From Draconibacterium sp. (GTDB lineage Bacteria; Bacteroidota; Bacteroidia; Bacteroidales; Prolixibacteraceae), in NCBI GenBank assembly GCA_030595485.1, contig JAUVDE010000221.1, forward strand, positions 1 through 6,053: DNA of 6,053 nt. Direction: 5' to 3'. The notes under the pieces were generated by a model. The model did no database searches. It had not been told where the DNA came from and was given only the letters and a program-made list of their open reading frames with translations. Of this stretch, positions 1 through 6,053 are shown piece after piece (position 1 is the first letter of the stretch; each line of letters opens with the position of its first letter). Made by a program: the position numbers and the translations under genes.

Positions 1-1143
1 ATCGAGGTATTTGCTGAAAAGCTCATTAATTCGGCTTAAATACTTTAGATGTTCTTGGCAAACGATGGTTTCGGCATCAGCAAAAACAATGTATTTAAAC
101 TTTGTTTCATCCTGATTTGTACATTGGAATTGTCCCTTTAAGTCATTTAAACAAATTTTGGGAGCGACACTCCCTTTTTGTAAGAAGGAAAACTTTGCCA
201 GAATATTTTCTGCGGCCAACTTAATTTCGGCATTGTTGTTTTTTGCAAAGGTGCTAGCAGCAACCATCTTTTTGATAGCGGCTGGCGAAAAGTAACCCGA
301 ATAAAATCCATCGTGTAACATTTTCAGTAAAACCAATTCGCTCATTTTACCCGATATTTTGTATTTTATTTGTACAAATTCGAGTAGCGTTTTAATATCT
401 TCCTTATGAACAGCCTCGCTAATTTTTTTACCACCTATGGCTTTAGCAGAGAAACTCAGCTGGTTGTCGAATGTTTTTTCAAACAGAGCGACAAAGGTCT
501 CATGGATCCAATAAACCGGTTTAATATCCTCAAAAACTACTGAATACTCTTCGGGGCGCAAACGAAAAATATCTGATTTAATGAATTGTATTTTTAGTTT
601 CTTATGAAGCTCAAACGAAGCAGGTGTTGTTTCTGGAAAATCCAATTCTAATTGAACCAGAACCGAATCGAAAACAGTTTTTGATTGCTGAAAATATAGC
701 TCGTTAAAGTATTTGTTTGTTAAGGCACTTAGTTGCTGATCGAACTCACTCAGTTTATTTGTTACCTGATTTTTATCTTCCGAAATAAACCAAAAATCTA
801 TCGGTGAAAAATAGGGGTTTTTTTGATTGGCAAATGATTTCTCGCGAAAAGGCGGGAGTTTTAATTCAATTGTTTTGTTTGGCTCAATAAGCAGCATTCC
901 GTGGTAAATGCCAAAATCGCAAAAAGCATAAATGGTAGTCTTGTTTGTTATGTTGGCTGTGCATTTTCCTTCAGCATTAAACTGCAAGGTAAATGCTAAT
1001 TCTTTCTCTCCCGATATTGGGTTAGCAAGCTTGAAAAACTCAAGTTTTTTTCCTGAATATTCTGGATTAGAACAACGAACAGTACTTGAAAAACCGAAGA
1101 AAGGGATTAGGGTAAACAAAAGGATAACCAGTGAAATACGCAT
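1..1143 (-). CDS. Exported thioredoxin-fold (TlpA/AhpC-TSA-like) protein, 3' end outside window
   Basis: This reading frame is open for 381 codons from ATG at 1143 to the left edge, so the C-terminus is missing. Residues 1-20 look like a Sec signal peptide: Arg2, then a hydrophobic core (about 4-18), then FSS. The mature protein is therefore probably periplasmic or surface-exposed; there is no obvious lipobox. Residues about 22-120 look beta-rich, like the N-terminal domain of many Bacteroidota TlpA-like proteins. Residues about 125-320 look mainly helical. From 324 the pattern GSVAPKICLNDLKG resembles the start of a thioredoxin-like domain, followed by a beta strand (YIVFAD, 351-356). The redox motif position reads T359-I-V-C362: aligned from Phe354, the usual CxxC has lost its first Cys, so ordinary disulfide exchange is doubtful. 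The start lies 16 bases after the coaD stop, suggesting co-transcription and perhaps translational coupling. A GTG two codons upstream is a possible alternative start. Family assignment is moderate; substrate is unknown. Confidence 0.8.
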   Translation of the reverse strand, partial: MRISLVILLFTLIPFFGFSSTVRCSNPEYSGKKLEFFKLANPISGEKELAFTLQFNAEGKCTANITNKTTIYAFCDFGIYHGMLLIEPNKTIELKLPPFREKSFANQKNPYFSPIDFWFISEDKNQVTNKLSEFDQQLSALTNKYFNELYFQQSKTVFDSVLVQLELDFPETTPASFELHKKLKIQFIKSDIFRLRPEEYSVVFEDIKPVYWIHETFVALFEKTFDNQLSFSAKAIGGKKISEAVHKEDIKTLLEFVQIKYKISGKMSELVLLKMLHDGFYSGYFSPAAIKKMVAASTFAKNNNAEIKLAAENILAKFSFLQKGSVAPKICLNDLKGQFQCTNQDETKFKYIVFADAETIVCQEHLKYLSRINELFSKYLD

Positions 1144-1159
1144 TCGCACAAATTTGAAA

Positions 1160-1639
1160 TTATTTCTCAATTTTAAATTCATTCATGTCCAAACCATTGG
1201 GCAAAAATATACTTGCATCGCCACCATGCGAAACAATATCGCGGATAATGGTTGCGTGTACGGGTGTATGTTCGGGTAAAGTCAATAGAAAAACCGACTC
1301 AATTTCGGGGTGCATTTTTTTATTTACTTGGGCAATGGCACGTTCGTATTCAAAATCGGACGAAGTTCGTATGCCACGTAAAATATACTGAGCTCCAACT
1401 TCTTTGCAAAAGTCAACGGTTAATCCTTCGTGCAACTGAACTTTAATTCTGTCCTCATTTTCGAAAACTTGGTTAATCCATTTTACACGTTTTTCAATCG
1501 GGAAAAACGACTTTTTATTGGCGTTGTAACCAATCATTATCACAACTTTATCGAACAAGGGAATTGCACGTCGAACTATTGATTCGTGCCCAATTGTAAA
1601 CGGGTCGAAGGAACCTGGGAAAATGGCTATTCTTTCCAT
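1160..1639 (-). CDS. coaD: Phosphopantetheine adenylyltransferase (CoaD)
   Basis: CoaD transfers AMP from ATP to 4'-phosphopantetheine, giving dephospho-CoA and pyrophosphate, the penultimate step of coenzyme A synthesis in the cytoplasm. The 159-residue length is typical of bacterial CoaD. The N-terminus shows the nucleotidyltransferase signature: FPGSFDPFTIGH (7-18) contains the TxGH form of the HxGH motif, with His18 in the catalytic position. Lys42 and the RGIR segment (88-91) match conserved substrate-binding positions of the E. coli enzyme, and DFEYE (95-99) is also family-typical. The second superfamily signature, normally ISSTxxR/K, reads VHATIIR (127-133): Thr130 and Arg133 are kept, but both serines are replaced by His and Ala. 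The C-terminal segment GGDASIFLPNGL is family-like. The start is the only sensible ATG for this N-terminus. A promoter-like box lies 20 bases upstream, and the exported thioredoxin-fold gene follows after 16 bases. The identification is secure. Confidence 0.97.
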   Translation of the reverse strand: MERIAIFPGSFDPFTIGHESIVRRAIPLFDKVVIMIGYNANKKSFFPIEKRVKWINQVFENEDRIKVQLHEGLTVDFCKEVGAQYILRGIRTSSDFEYERAIAQVNKKMHPEIESVFLLTLPEHTPVHATIIRDIVSHGGDASIFLPNGLDMNEFKIEK

Positions 1640-1659
1640 AGCAGCGTTTTATTTTACGT

Positions 1660-1667
1660 CAAAAATA
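1660..1667 (-). promoter_or_regulatory. Candidate Bacteroidota -7 box for coaD
   Basis: On the minus strand this reads TATTTTTG, a full match to the Bacteroidota -7 consensus TAnnTTTG, ending 20 bases before the coaD start. A TTTG that could serve as the -33 element lies at 1684-1687, but the 16-base spacer is shorter than the roughly 19-21 bases usually reported. In DNA this A+T-rich such matches arise by chance, so this is tentative. If real, it would let coaD and the gene after it be transcribed separately from the transporter gene. Confidence 0.4.
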
Positions 1668-1700
1668 AACTAAAAATGTTTAGCAAAAACGTAAATCCAA

Positions 1701-3917
1701 TTAGTTTATTGCTTTAGCACGGTTCGAGCTCACAAACAGGATGTTACCCAAATCATGATAGCCTTCACTAAATTCTTCGATATTCTTCAGAGCCTCGGTT
1801 GCAAATCCTATTATGGTTAAGTCGGCATCCGCGGAATATTTCATGATTACATTTTTGCGGTTGCCGGTTTCAAAAGGTACCATCGAAATGTTTGATGGGC
1901 TAATTGGCAAACGACCAGCCTTAATCAACTCCATCAGCTGTTTGCGTTTTTCCACAATCGATTCTTTTGGGTAAAGTGCAAATATTTTTATCTTGCCTTT
2001 TTTCCAGTCGGGGTGTCCCAACATTATGTATCCCAACAATATCATCAGGTTGGCATTTACATAGTCTTCGGGGCTAATCCAAATATGAATTTCATTTTTA
2101 TAGCCAAAACTTTTATACGAAGTGTTTAATATGCAAATGTCAAATCCGGCTGATTCCACAATGCCATAGTTGGTCGTAATTTCCTTTAAATTACTGGGGT
2201 CGGTTCTCGAAAATTCAAAAAGGATAAGGTTGTTTCCTTTTCCTGAAATGCCGGAAAGTTGAACTACCTGTGCAATTGCCGATGTGTACGATGGCGAAAT
2301 AATGGTGTCGAGATAAACACGGTTTTTGCTGCCCGATGAAAGTTGAATTAAACGGTCGAGTATTTCTTTCGACTCTTTGGTTGTTTCTTCGTTTAAATAA
2401 CCTTTTATAAAATGAATGTAGGTTCCGAAACCGTATTTGTACGAAATCCAACGCATAATGTCAAATGCCGACTGGCGTTTAAAAGTATCGTGCGAAATAC
2501 AAACACCAAATGGCCTCCAGCTTTTATCTTTTTCGTTATCAGCCCTTTGCAGCATAATCTGCATTTGGCGGCTTAATTGGAAAATTACTCCTCTAAATAG
2601 TTTATTCAGCCCTTGGTTCTCCTCGTTATTTCGCATAATAACGTAATAAATAATGGACATGATTACCAGCGAAACAGCAGCATAAGGGGCATTCATTTTA
2701 AACATTAACCAGAACGAGAATAGGGCACCAAGTGCTGAAATATACCAGTTTGATCGGAAAGTTGGACGGTAAGCCGGGTCGGCAGCAAAGTGCTCCATAA
2801 ACGAAATAAGGCAAATGGCGCCGTAGGTTACCATGAAAAACATGGAAATAATTTGCGCCACAAAGTTTACATCGCCAATAATTACAAAAACAAAGGCGAT
2901 TATTATGGTAATCAGCGAACCATTCATGGGTTCGTTATCTTTTTTTCTGCCTTTGGCAAACCACTTGTTAACTGATGTTTGCGGGAAAATATCGTCGAAC
3001 CCAATTGCTTGCAAAGTACGCGGTGCAACCATTATGGAACCCAATGCCGAACTTAAAGAAGCAGCAGCTAATCCAATAGGAATAATGGGCCCCCAAATGG
3101 CAATTTTACTCATTATTAGTTGATCAGAAACCAAATCTTCGGGTGATGCTGAAATTACAAATTTATAGGCAATAGCAATATAAACTACCATGCCTACTAC
3201 CGTGGCCCAAAGTGTTCCGCGTGGGATTGATCTTTTAGGATCTTTTAGGTCTCCGGACAAACCTAATCCAGCTGCCAGTCCAGTAAATGCTGGGAAAATA
3301 ATGGTGAATACAAAGAAGAAATTAACATTTTCAGGTACTGTTCTGTCGAAATCGATAATTGCGGGTTTAATAGGCGAATCGCCCATAAAAAACATAACAA
3401 GCGAAGTTAGTAAGATCCCAACTACAACGTATAAGGCTTTCATGCCAACGTTTGCTCCTTTTGTTAAAATAAGCAGTGAAAGTAAGGCCATTGTTGGAAT
3501 AGAAATCCAGCGACGGTCGGGGATGTAAAAGTTATACTGTTCGCTCAGCCAATTTATTACGGGTTCGAAAGCTTCGCCGAAAGCAATTATGTAAAATGCC
3601 ACACTAATGGCTTGCGAAAGATACAAGGTAATTCCAATTGCTCCACCAATGTTTAACCCAAACGAACGACTAATTATAAAATAGGCACCACCACCCTGGA
3701 CGCGTTGATTCGTTGCAATTTCGGCAACAGCAAAAGCAGTTGGTATCGTTACCATATGCCCCAAAACTACAATCCCAATAACACCAATAAAACCGACCTG
3801 GCCTACAGCCCAACCAAAACGAAGGAAGAGAATTGCCCCTAAGATGGTAGAAAGTGCGGTTAAAAAAACCGGCCATGTACCAAATTTAGCATTCGAATTT
3901 ACCAGCGATTTTGCCAT
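1701..3917 (-). CDS. SLC12-family cation-chloride cotransporter
   Basis: A 738-residue inner-membrane protein of the APC superfamily, expected to carry Na+ and/or K+ together with Cl-. About 12 membrane segments fill residues 15-430. Family hallmarks in order are LGAILFLRFGWAVGQ (26-40, TM1), GGGAYFIISRSFG (75-87), FPAFTGLAAG (208-217, TM6), SGDLKDPKRSIPRGT (221-235), SSALGSIMVAPRTLQAIGFD (289-308, TM8) and NEP..G with the following segment (328-333). Residues aligning with NKCC1 ion ligands are present: Tyr109, Pro209 and Thr212 (K+), and Ala286, Ser289 and Ser290 (Na+). Residues about 440-738 form a cytoplasmic domain of two alpha/beta halves (about 469-570 and 592-738), as in animal and archaeal SLC12 proteins. 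The protein is shorter than NKCC/KCC because it lacks their long N-terminal tail. The ATG at 3917 places TM1 correctly. The gene lies 68 bases after the glycosyltransferase and 61 before coaD. The family is secure; the ion stoichiometry is inference. Confidence 0.93.
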   Translation of the reverse strand: MAKSLVNSNAKFGTWPVFLTALSTILGAILFLRFGWAVGQVGFIGVIGIVVLGHMVTIPTAFAVAEIATNQRVQGGGAYFIISRSFGLNIGGAIGITLYLSQAISVAFYIIAFGEAFEPVINWLSEQYNFYIPDRRWISIPTMALLSLLILTKGANVGMKALYVVVGILLTSLVMFFMGDSPIKPAIIDFDRTVPENVNFFFVFTIIFPAFTGLAAGLGLSGDLKDPKRSIPRGTLWATVVGMVVYIAIAYKFVISASPEDLVSDQLIMSKIAIWGPIIPIGLAAASLSSALGSIMVAPRTLQAIGFDDIFPQTSVNKWFAKGRKKDNEPMNGSLITIIIAFVFVIIGDVNFVAQIISMFFMVTYGAICLISFMEHFAADPAYRPTFRSNWYISALGALFSFWLMFKMNAPYAAVSLVIMSIIYYVIMRNNEENQGLNKLFRGVIFQLSRQMQIMLQRADNEKDKSWRPFGVCISHDTFKRQSAFDIMRWISYKYGFGTYIHFIKGYLNEETTKESKEILDRLIQLSSGSKNRVYLDTIISPSYTSAIAQVVQLSGISGKGNNLILFEFSRTDPSNLKEITTNYGIVESAGFDICILNTSYKSFGYKNEIHIWISPEDYVNANLMILLGYIMLGHPDWKKGKIKIFALYPKESIVEKRKQLMELIKAGRLPISPSNISMVPFETGNRKNVIMKYSADADLTIIGFATEALKNIEEFSEGYHDLGNILFVSSNRAKAIN

Positions 3918-3946
3918 AAAACTTTTCTATTTATAAACTTAAAGGT

Positions 3947-3954
3947 TAAATATA
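3947..3954 (-). promoter_or_regulatory. Weak candidate -7 box for the SLC12 gene
   Basis: The minus strand reads TATATTTA, one mismatch from TAnnTTTG, 29 bases before the transporter start. The TTTG sequences upstream (3967-3970 and 3981-3984) give spacers of 12 and 26 bases, neither close to the usual 19-21. Read-through from the upstream glycosyltransferase gene is an equally good explanation for expression of the transporter. Confidence 0.2.
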
Positions 3955-3985
3955 ATTCTGAAATTTCAAATCTTTTTGTTCAAAA

Positions 3986-4924
3986 TTAACGTGTTGGCAG
4001 GTCTGTTTCTGAAACGATATAGTTCGGTCTTTTTTTATTTTCAATAAAAAGTTTCCCAAGGTATTCCCCAATAATTCCAAGCATTAAAAGGTTTAAACCA
4101 CCAATAAAAAGTACGCTCATTAAAATGGATGTCCAACCCTCGATTGCCTGGTCGGTAAAAGCAAAAATTACCAGAGCATAAACGCCATATACAAAAGCAA
4201 TCATTGCAATAACAACTCCAAGGTAAATCGAAAATCGCAATGGCTTTACACTAAACGCAGTTATACCAGAAAGTGCAAACGAGAACATTTTTTTGATAGT
4301 ATATTTCGATACTCCGGCAACACGCTCTCCTGCTTTGTATTCAATAATTGTTTGTTTAAAACCAAGCCACTGAATTACGGCGCGAAGAAAAATCTGGTCT
4401 TCCGAAAAGTTTTTAAGAGCTTCAACAACCTTGCGGTCGAGCAATCGAAAATCGGCTACTCCGTTCTCCAGCTTTACATCCGACAAACGATTGGTTAAGC
4501 GATAGAACCCCCGGGATGTTACTTTCTTAAATACTGATATTGAATCATGGTCAAGGCGCTTGGTTACTACCGATTCAAAGCCATTTTCCCAATTCTTTAG
4601 TAGCTCAGGAATGAGCTGTGGCGGATGTTGTAAATCGGAATCCATACAAATTGCACAATCGCCAGTGCATAAGTCGAATCCCGCTTTTAGCGCATTTTGG
4701 TGGCCGAAATTCCTGGAAAATGAAATGTAATGAACCGTTGAATTTTGCGAATGAAGATTTTTTATTGTGTCGAGTGTGTTATCGTGACTACCGTCGTTTA
4801 CTAATATAATTTCGTACGAATATTCTTGGGGAAGATGTTTTACAAGTTCATAGTAAAAAAGAAACAATCCTTCTGATTCGTTGTAGCAAGGAACAATTAT
4901 TGAAACTTTTTTGGGTTGATTCAT
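3986..4924 (-). CDS. GT2 polyprenyl-phosphate glycosyltransferase, DPM1/GtrB-like
   Basis: A 312-residue family 2 glycosyltransferase predicted to move a sugar from a nucleotide donor to a polyprenyl phosphate (probably undecaprenyl phosphate) on the cytoplasmic face of the inner membrane. The GT-A domain occupies about residues 6-225. It shows VPCYNE (11-16), VNDGSHDNT (42-50, nucleotide binding), RNFGHQNAL (71-79), the metal-binding DxD in DSDLQHPP (95-102), DFRLLDR (158-164) and ERVAGVSKY (200-208), which resembles the conserved R..G.SKY of GtrB-like enzymes. Two membrane segments follow at about 231-256 and 264-286, then IGEYLGKL (285-292) and a basic tail, as is typical of GtrB and related proteins. 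Length is normal for that group. The ATG at 4924 puts the first strand of the GT-A fold right at the N-terminus. It diverges from a GT-C-like gene across 67 bases. The sugar cannot be read from the sequence: glucose, mannose, GlcNAc or aminoarabinose-type donors are all possible. Confidence 0.92.
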   Translation of the reverse strand: MNQPKKVSIIVPCYNESEGLFLFYYELVKHLPQEYSYEIILVNDGSHDNTLDTIKNLHSQNSTVHYISFSRNFGHQNALKAGFDLCTGDCAICMDSDLQHPPQLIPELLKNWENGFESVVTKRLDHDSISVFKKVTSRGFYRLTNRLSDVKLENGVADFRLLDRKVVEALKNFSEDQIFLRAVIQWLGFKQTIIEYKAGERVAGVSKYTIKKMFSFALSGITAFSVKPLRFSIYLGVVIAMIAFVYGVYALVIFAFTDQAIEGWTSILMSVLFIGGLNLLMLGIIGEYLGKLFIENKKRPNYIVSETDLPTR

Positions 4925-4946
4925 TCAGCAAATGTTTAAATGTGTT

Positions 4947-4954
4947 CAAATATA
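4947..4954 (-). promoter_or_regulatory. Candidate Bacteroidota -7 box for the GT2 gene
   Basis: The minus strand reads TATATTTG, a full match to TAnnTTTG, ending 22 bases before the glycosyltransferase ATG. That spacing would give a short leader. The best upstream -33-like sequence is TTTA at 4971-4974, with a 16-base spacer, so the -33 element is weak. The box lies in the short divergent gap, where a promoter for this gene has to be unless transcription enters from further right. Confidence 0.45.
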
Positions 4955-4956
4955 CT

Positions 4957-4964
4957 TTAATTTG
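4957..4964 (+). promoter_or_regulatory. Weak candidate -7 box for the GT-C-like gene
   Basis: The plus strand reads TTAATTTG, one mismatch from TAnnTTTG, 27 bases before the ATG at 4992. A -33-like TTTA lies at 4935-4938, with an 18-base spacer. Some promoter for the rightward gene must lie in or near this gap, since the gene to its left is transcribed away from it, but this particular box is only suggestive. Confidence 0.3.
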
Positions 4965-4980
4965 TAAAACTAAACAGACC

Positions 4981-4990
4981 ATCAATTGAT
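4981..4990. repeat. 10-bp perfect palindrome before the GT-C-like start
   Basis: ATCAATTGAT is its own reverse complement and ends one base before the ATG at 4992. It could be part of an operator or a small leader hairpin, but it has no loop and a 10-bp A+T-rich palindrome is easily a chance event. No second copy was noticed in the window. Confidence 0.25.
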
Positions 4991-4991
4991 T

Positions 4992-6053
4992 ATGAGTGAC
5001 AAATTTAAAGGCCTTATTTTAACTTCAATTTTATCTATTGCAATTGTATTTATATTCTTCGGGAAAATAATTCAAGAACCAAATAGCTACTATTTTTCTG
5101 TCGAAGGAGATGGGTTTAAAGCCTATTATGGAGCAATTTACCATTTAAAATACGATTCTACAGCCATGCGAATGGATGGCATGAATTATCCGTATGGCGA
5201 GATGGTTTTTTTTACAGGGAGCCAGCCGCTAGTGGTGAATGTTGTGAAATTTATAAGCAATAATTTGGTCGACATTAGTGACAATATTGTTGGCATAATG
5301 AATTTGTTGATGATATTTTCGATTGTTATTGCGGCAGTTTTTATGTTTCTAATATTTTACGAATTAGACGTTCACTGGCTTTATGCCGCTGTAGTTGCAG
5401 TTGGAATTTGTATGCTTTCTCCTCAAATAGCTCGCTTTGGCGGACATTTTTCTTTGTCGTGGTTGTTTTGGATTCCACTAATGTTGTATCTAATTATTCG
5501 ATTCGATAAAAGACCAACAATACTAAATGCAGCCATAATCGGTATGGTTACTTTTTTTGCAGGTGGAATGCACATGTATTTTTATGGTTTTTATGGATTT
5601 ATAATTGGCTTCTATATGCTCAGCCAAATTGTAAATAGACACCGGAAGTTTGGGTTGTTAAAAGGACTGGCACTTTTTATGATTCAATTCATCCTTCCAT
5701 TTATAGTATTTCAAAGTATTATATCTGCCTACGATTCGGTAAGTGATCGCACGGCCTTTCCTTATGGCTTTTGGGCATACATGGGAAATCCTCTGGGAGT
5801 ATTTCTGCCCAGCGGAAAGCCATATTCATTTATTCCAAAAGTATTAACTGCATTTCACCATATTTCGTGGGAAAGTCTGGCTTTTATTGGAGTAACAGCA
5901 CTGGCAGGTTTCTGTATAGGAGCATTTACCTTTTTCCAAAATATTTTAAAAAAAAGAAATCCACTGGCTGTTACCGATAGTTTTATTCTGAATGTTTTGT
6001 TTTGGTCGTCGTTTGCAGCCTTATTATTCTCTTCTGGAATTCCTTTTATTTCA
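4992..6053 (+). CDS. Polytopic membrane protein, GT-C glycosyltransferase-like, 3' end outside window
   Basis: The frame runs open for 354 codons from ATG 4992 to the right edge; an in-frame TAA at 4971-4973 limits the start. I do not recognise a named family with confidence. About nine membrane segments can be drawn: 7-24, 99-123, 128-147, 152-170, 177-193, 195-213, 222-245, 292-316 and 330-348. Charge placement is consistent with this: Lys4/Lys6, RFDKR (170-174), NRHRK (215-219) and LKKR (319-322) all fall on the cytoplasmic side. That puts a long loop (about 25-98) and a second loop (about 246-291) in the periplasm. The first loop holds EGDG (38-41) and NYPYGE (65-70). A large first periplasmic loop with acidic residues just after TM1 is the layout of GT-C transferases, which use polyprenyl-phosphate sugars. 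The second loop contains GNPLGVFLPSGKPY (265-278). The divergent GtrB-like neighbour supports a role in sugar transfer. Alternatives are a YfhO-like or other multi-pass membrane protein with no transferase activity. Confidence 0.75.
   Translation, partial: MSDKFKGLILTSILSIAIVFIFFGKIIQEPNSYYFSVEGDGFKAYYGAIYHLKYDSTAMRMDGMNYPYGEMVFFTGSQPLVVNVVKFISNNLVDISDNIVGIMNLLMIFSIVIAAVFMFLIFYELDVHWLYAAVVAVGICMLSPQIARFGGHFSLSWLFWIPLMLYLIIRFDKRPTILNAAIIGMVTFFAGGMHMYFYGFYGFIIGFYMLSQIVNRHRKFGLLKGLALFMIQFILPFIVFQSIISAYDSVSDRTAFPYGFWAYMGNPLGVFLPSGKPYSFIPKVLTAFHHISWESLAFIGVTALAGFCIGAFTFFQNILKKRNPLAVTDSFILNVLFWSSFAALLFSSGIPFIS

Noticed and set aside
932..1279. Open reading frame of 115 codons on the plus strand
   Set aside because: It lies antisense to the exported thioredoxin-like gene and the end of coaD, both of which have clear protein signatures. 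Its translation shows no recognisable domain.
1666..1682. Short inverted repeat TAAAC/GTTTA between the transporter and coaD, considered as a terminator
   Set aside because: The stem is only five A+T-rich base pairs with a seven-base loop and no convincing T-run directly after it on the minus strand; too weak to call.
2833..3528. Several plus-strand open frames of 60-112 codons opposite the transporter gene
   Set aside because: They are shadows of a strongly conserved SLC12 coding sequence on the other strand and show no family motifs of their own.
3918..3985. Gap between the glycosyltransferase and transporter genes, examined for a terminator or small RNA
   Set aside because: It is A+T-rich with no stable stem-loop that I can find, only a one-mismatch -7-like box.
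5771..5980. 69-codon plus-strand frame inside the right-hand gene
   Set aside because: It overlaps in another frame the longer open frame beginning at 4992, which has coherent membrane segments and correct charge placement.
1..6053. Search for tRNA or rRNA genes, CRISPR arrays, insertion sequences, attachment sites and long repeats
   Set aside because: No cloverleaf-like sequence, spaced direct repeats, transposase frame or terminal inverted repeats were recognised; coding density is high throughout.

Overview
The window looks like a chromosomal segment from a member of the Bacteroidota, probably class Bacteroidia. Four things point there: an A+T-rich base composition, no recognisable Shine-Dalgarno sequence before any of the four complete starts or the one partial gene, promoter-like boxes matching the Bacteroidota -7 consensus TAnnTTTG, and protein families typical of the group. 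I cannot place it to a genus from sequence alone.

Layout. Four genes read leftwards on the minus strand. In order of transcription they are a DPM1/GtrB-like family 2 glycosyltransferase with two C-terminal membrane segments (3986-4924), a complete SLC12-type cation-chloride cotransporter (1701-3917), phosphopantetheine adenylyltransferase CoaD (1160-1639), and an exported thioredoxin-fold protein that runs off the left edge (1-1143). The first three are separated by 68 and 61 bases. CoaD and the exported protein are only 16 bases apart and are probably co-transcribed. A fifth gene (4992-6053, open at the right edge) reads rightwards, diverging from the glycosyltransferase across a 67-base gap. 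It encodes a polytopic membrane protein whose topology resembles GT-C glycosyltransferases.

How the genes may work together. The GT2 enzyme probably charges a polyprenyl-phosphate carrier with a sugar on the cytoplasmic face. The divergent membrane protein is a reasonable candidate for the partner that uses a lipid-linked sugar on the periplasmic face. CoaD is housekeeping (coenzyme A synthesis), and the transporter handles inorganic ions; neither has an obvious functional tie to glycosylation. The exported protein carries a thioredoxin-like domain in which the first Cys of the CxxC pair is Thr.

There are no rRNA or tRNA genes, insertion sequences, CRISPR arrays or phage features, and no gene-free stretch longer than 68 bases. 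I see no clearly undescribed system. The best leads are the NKCC-like ion-site residues in the bacterial SLC12 protein, the divergent GT2/GT-C-like pair, and the one-cysteine thioredoxin motif.
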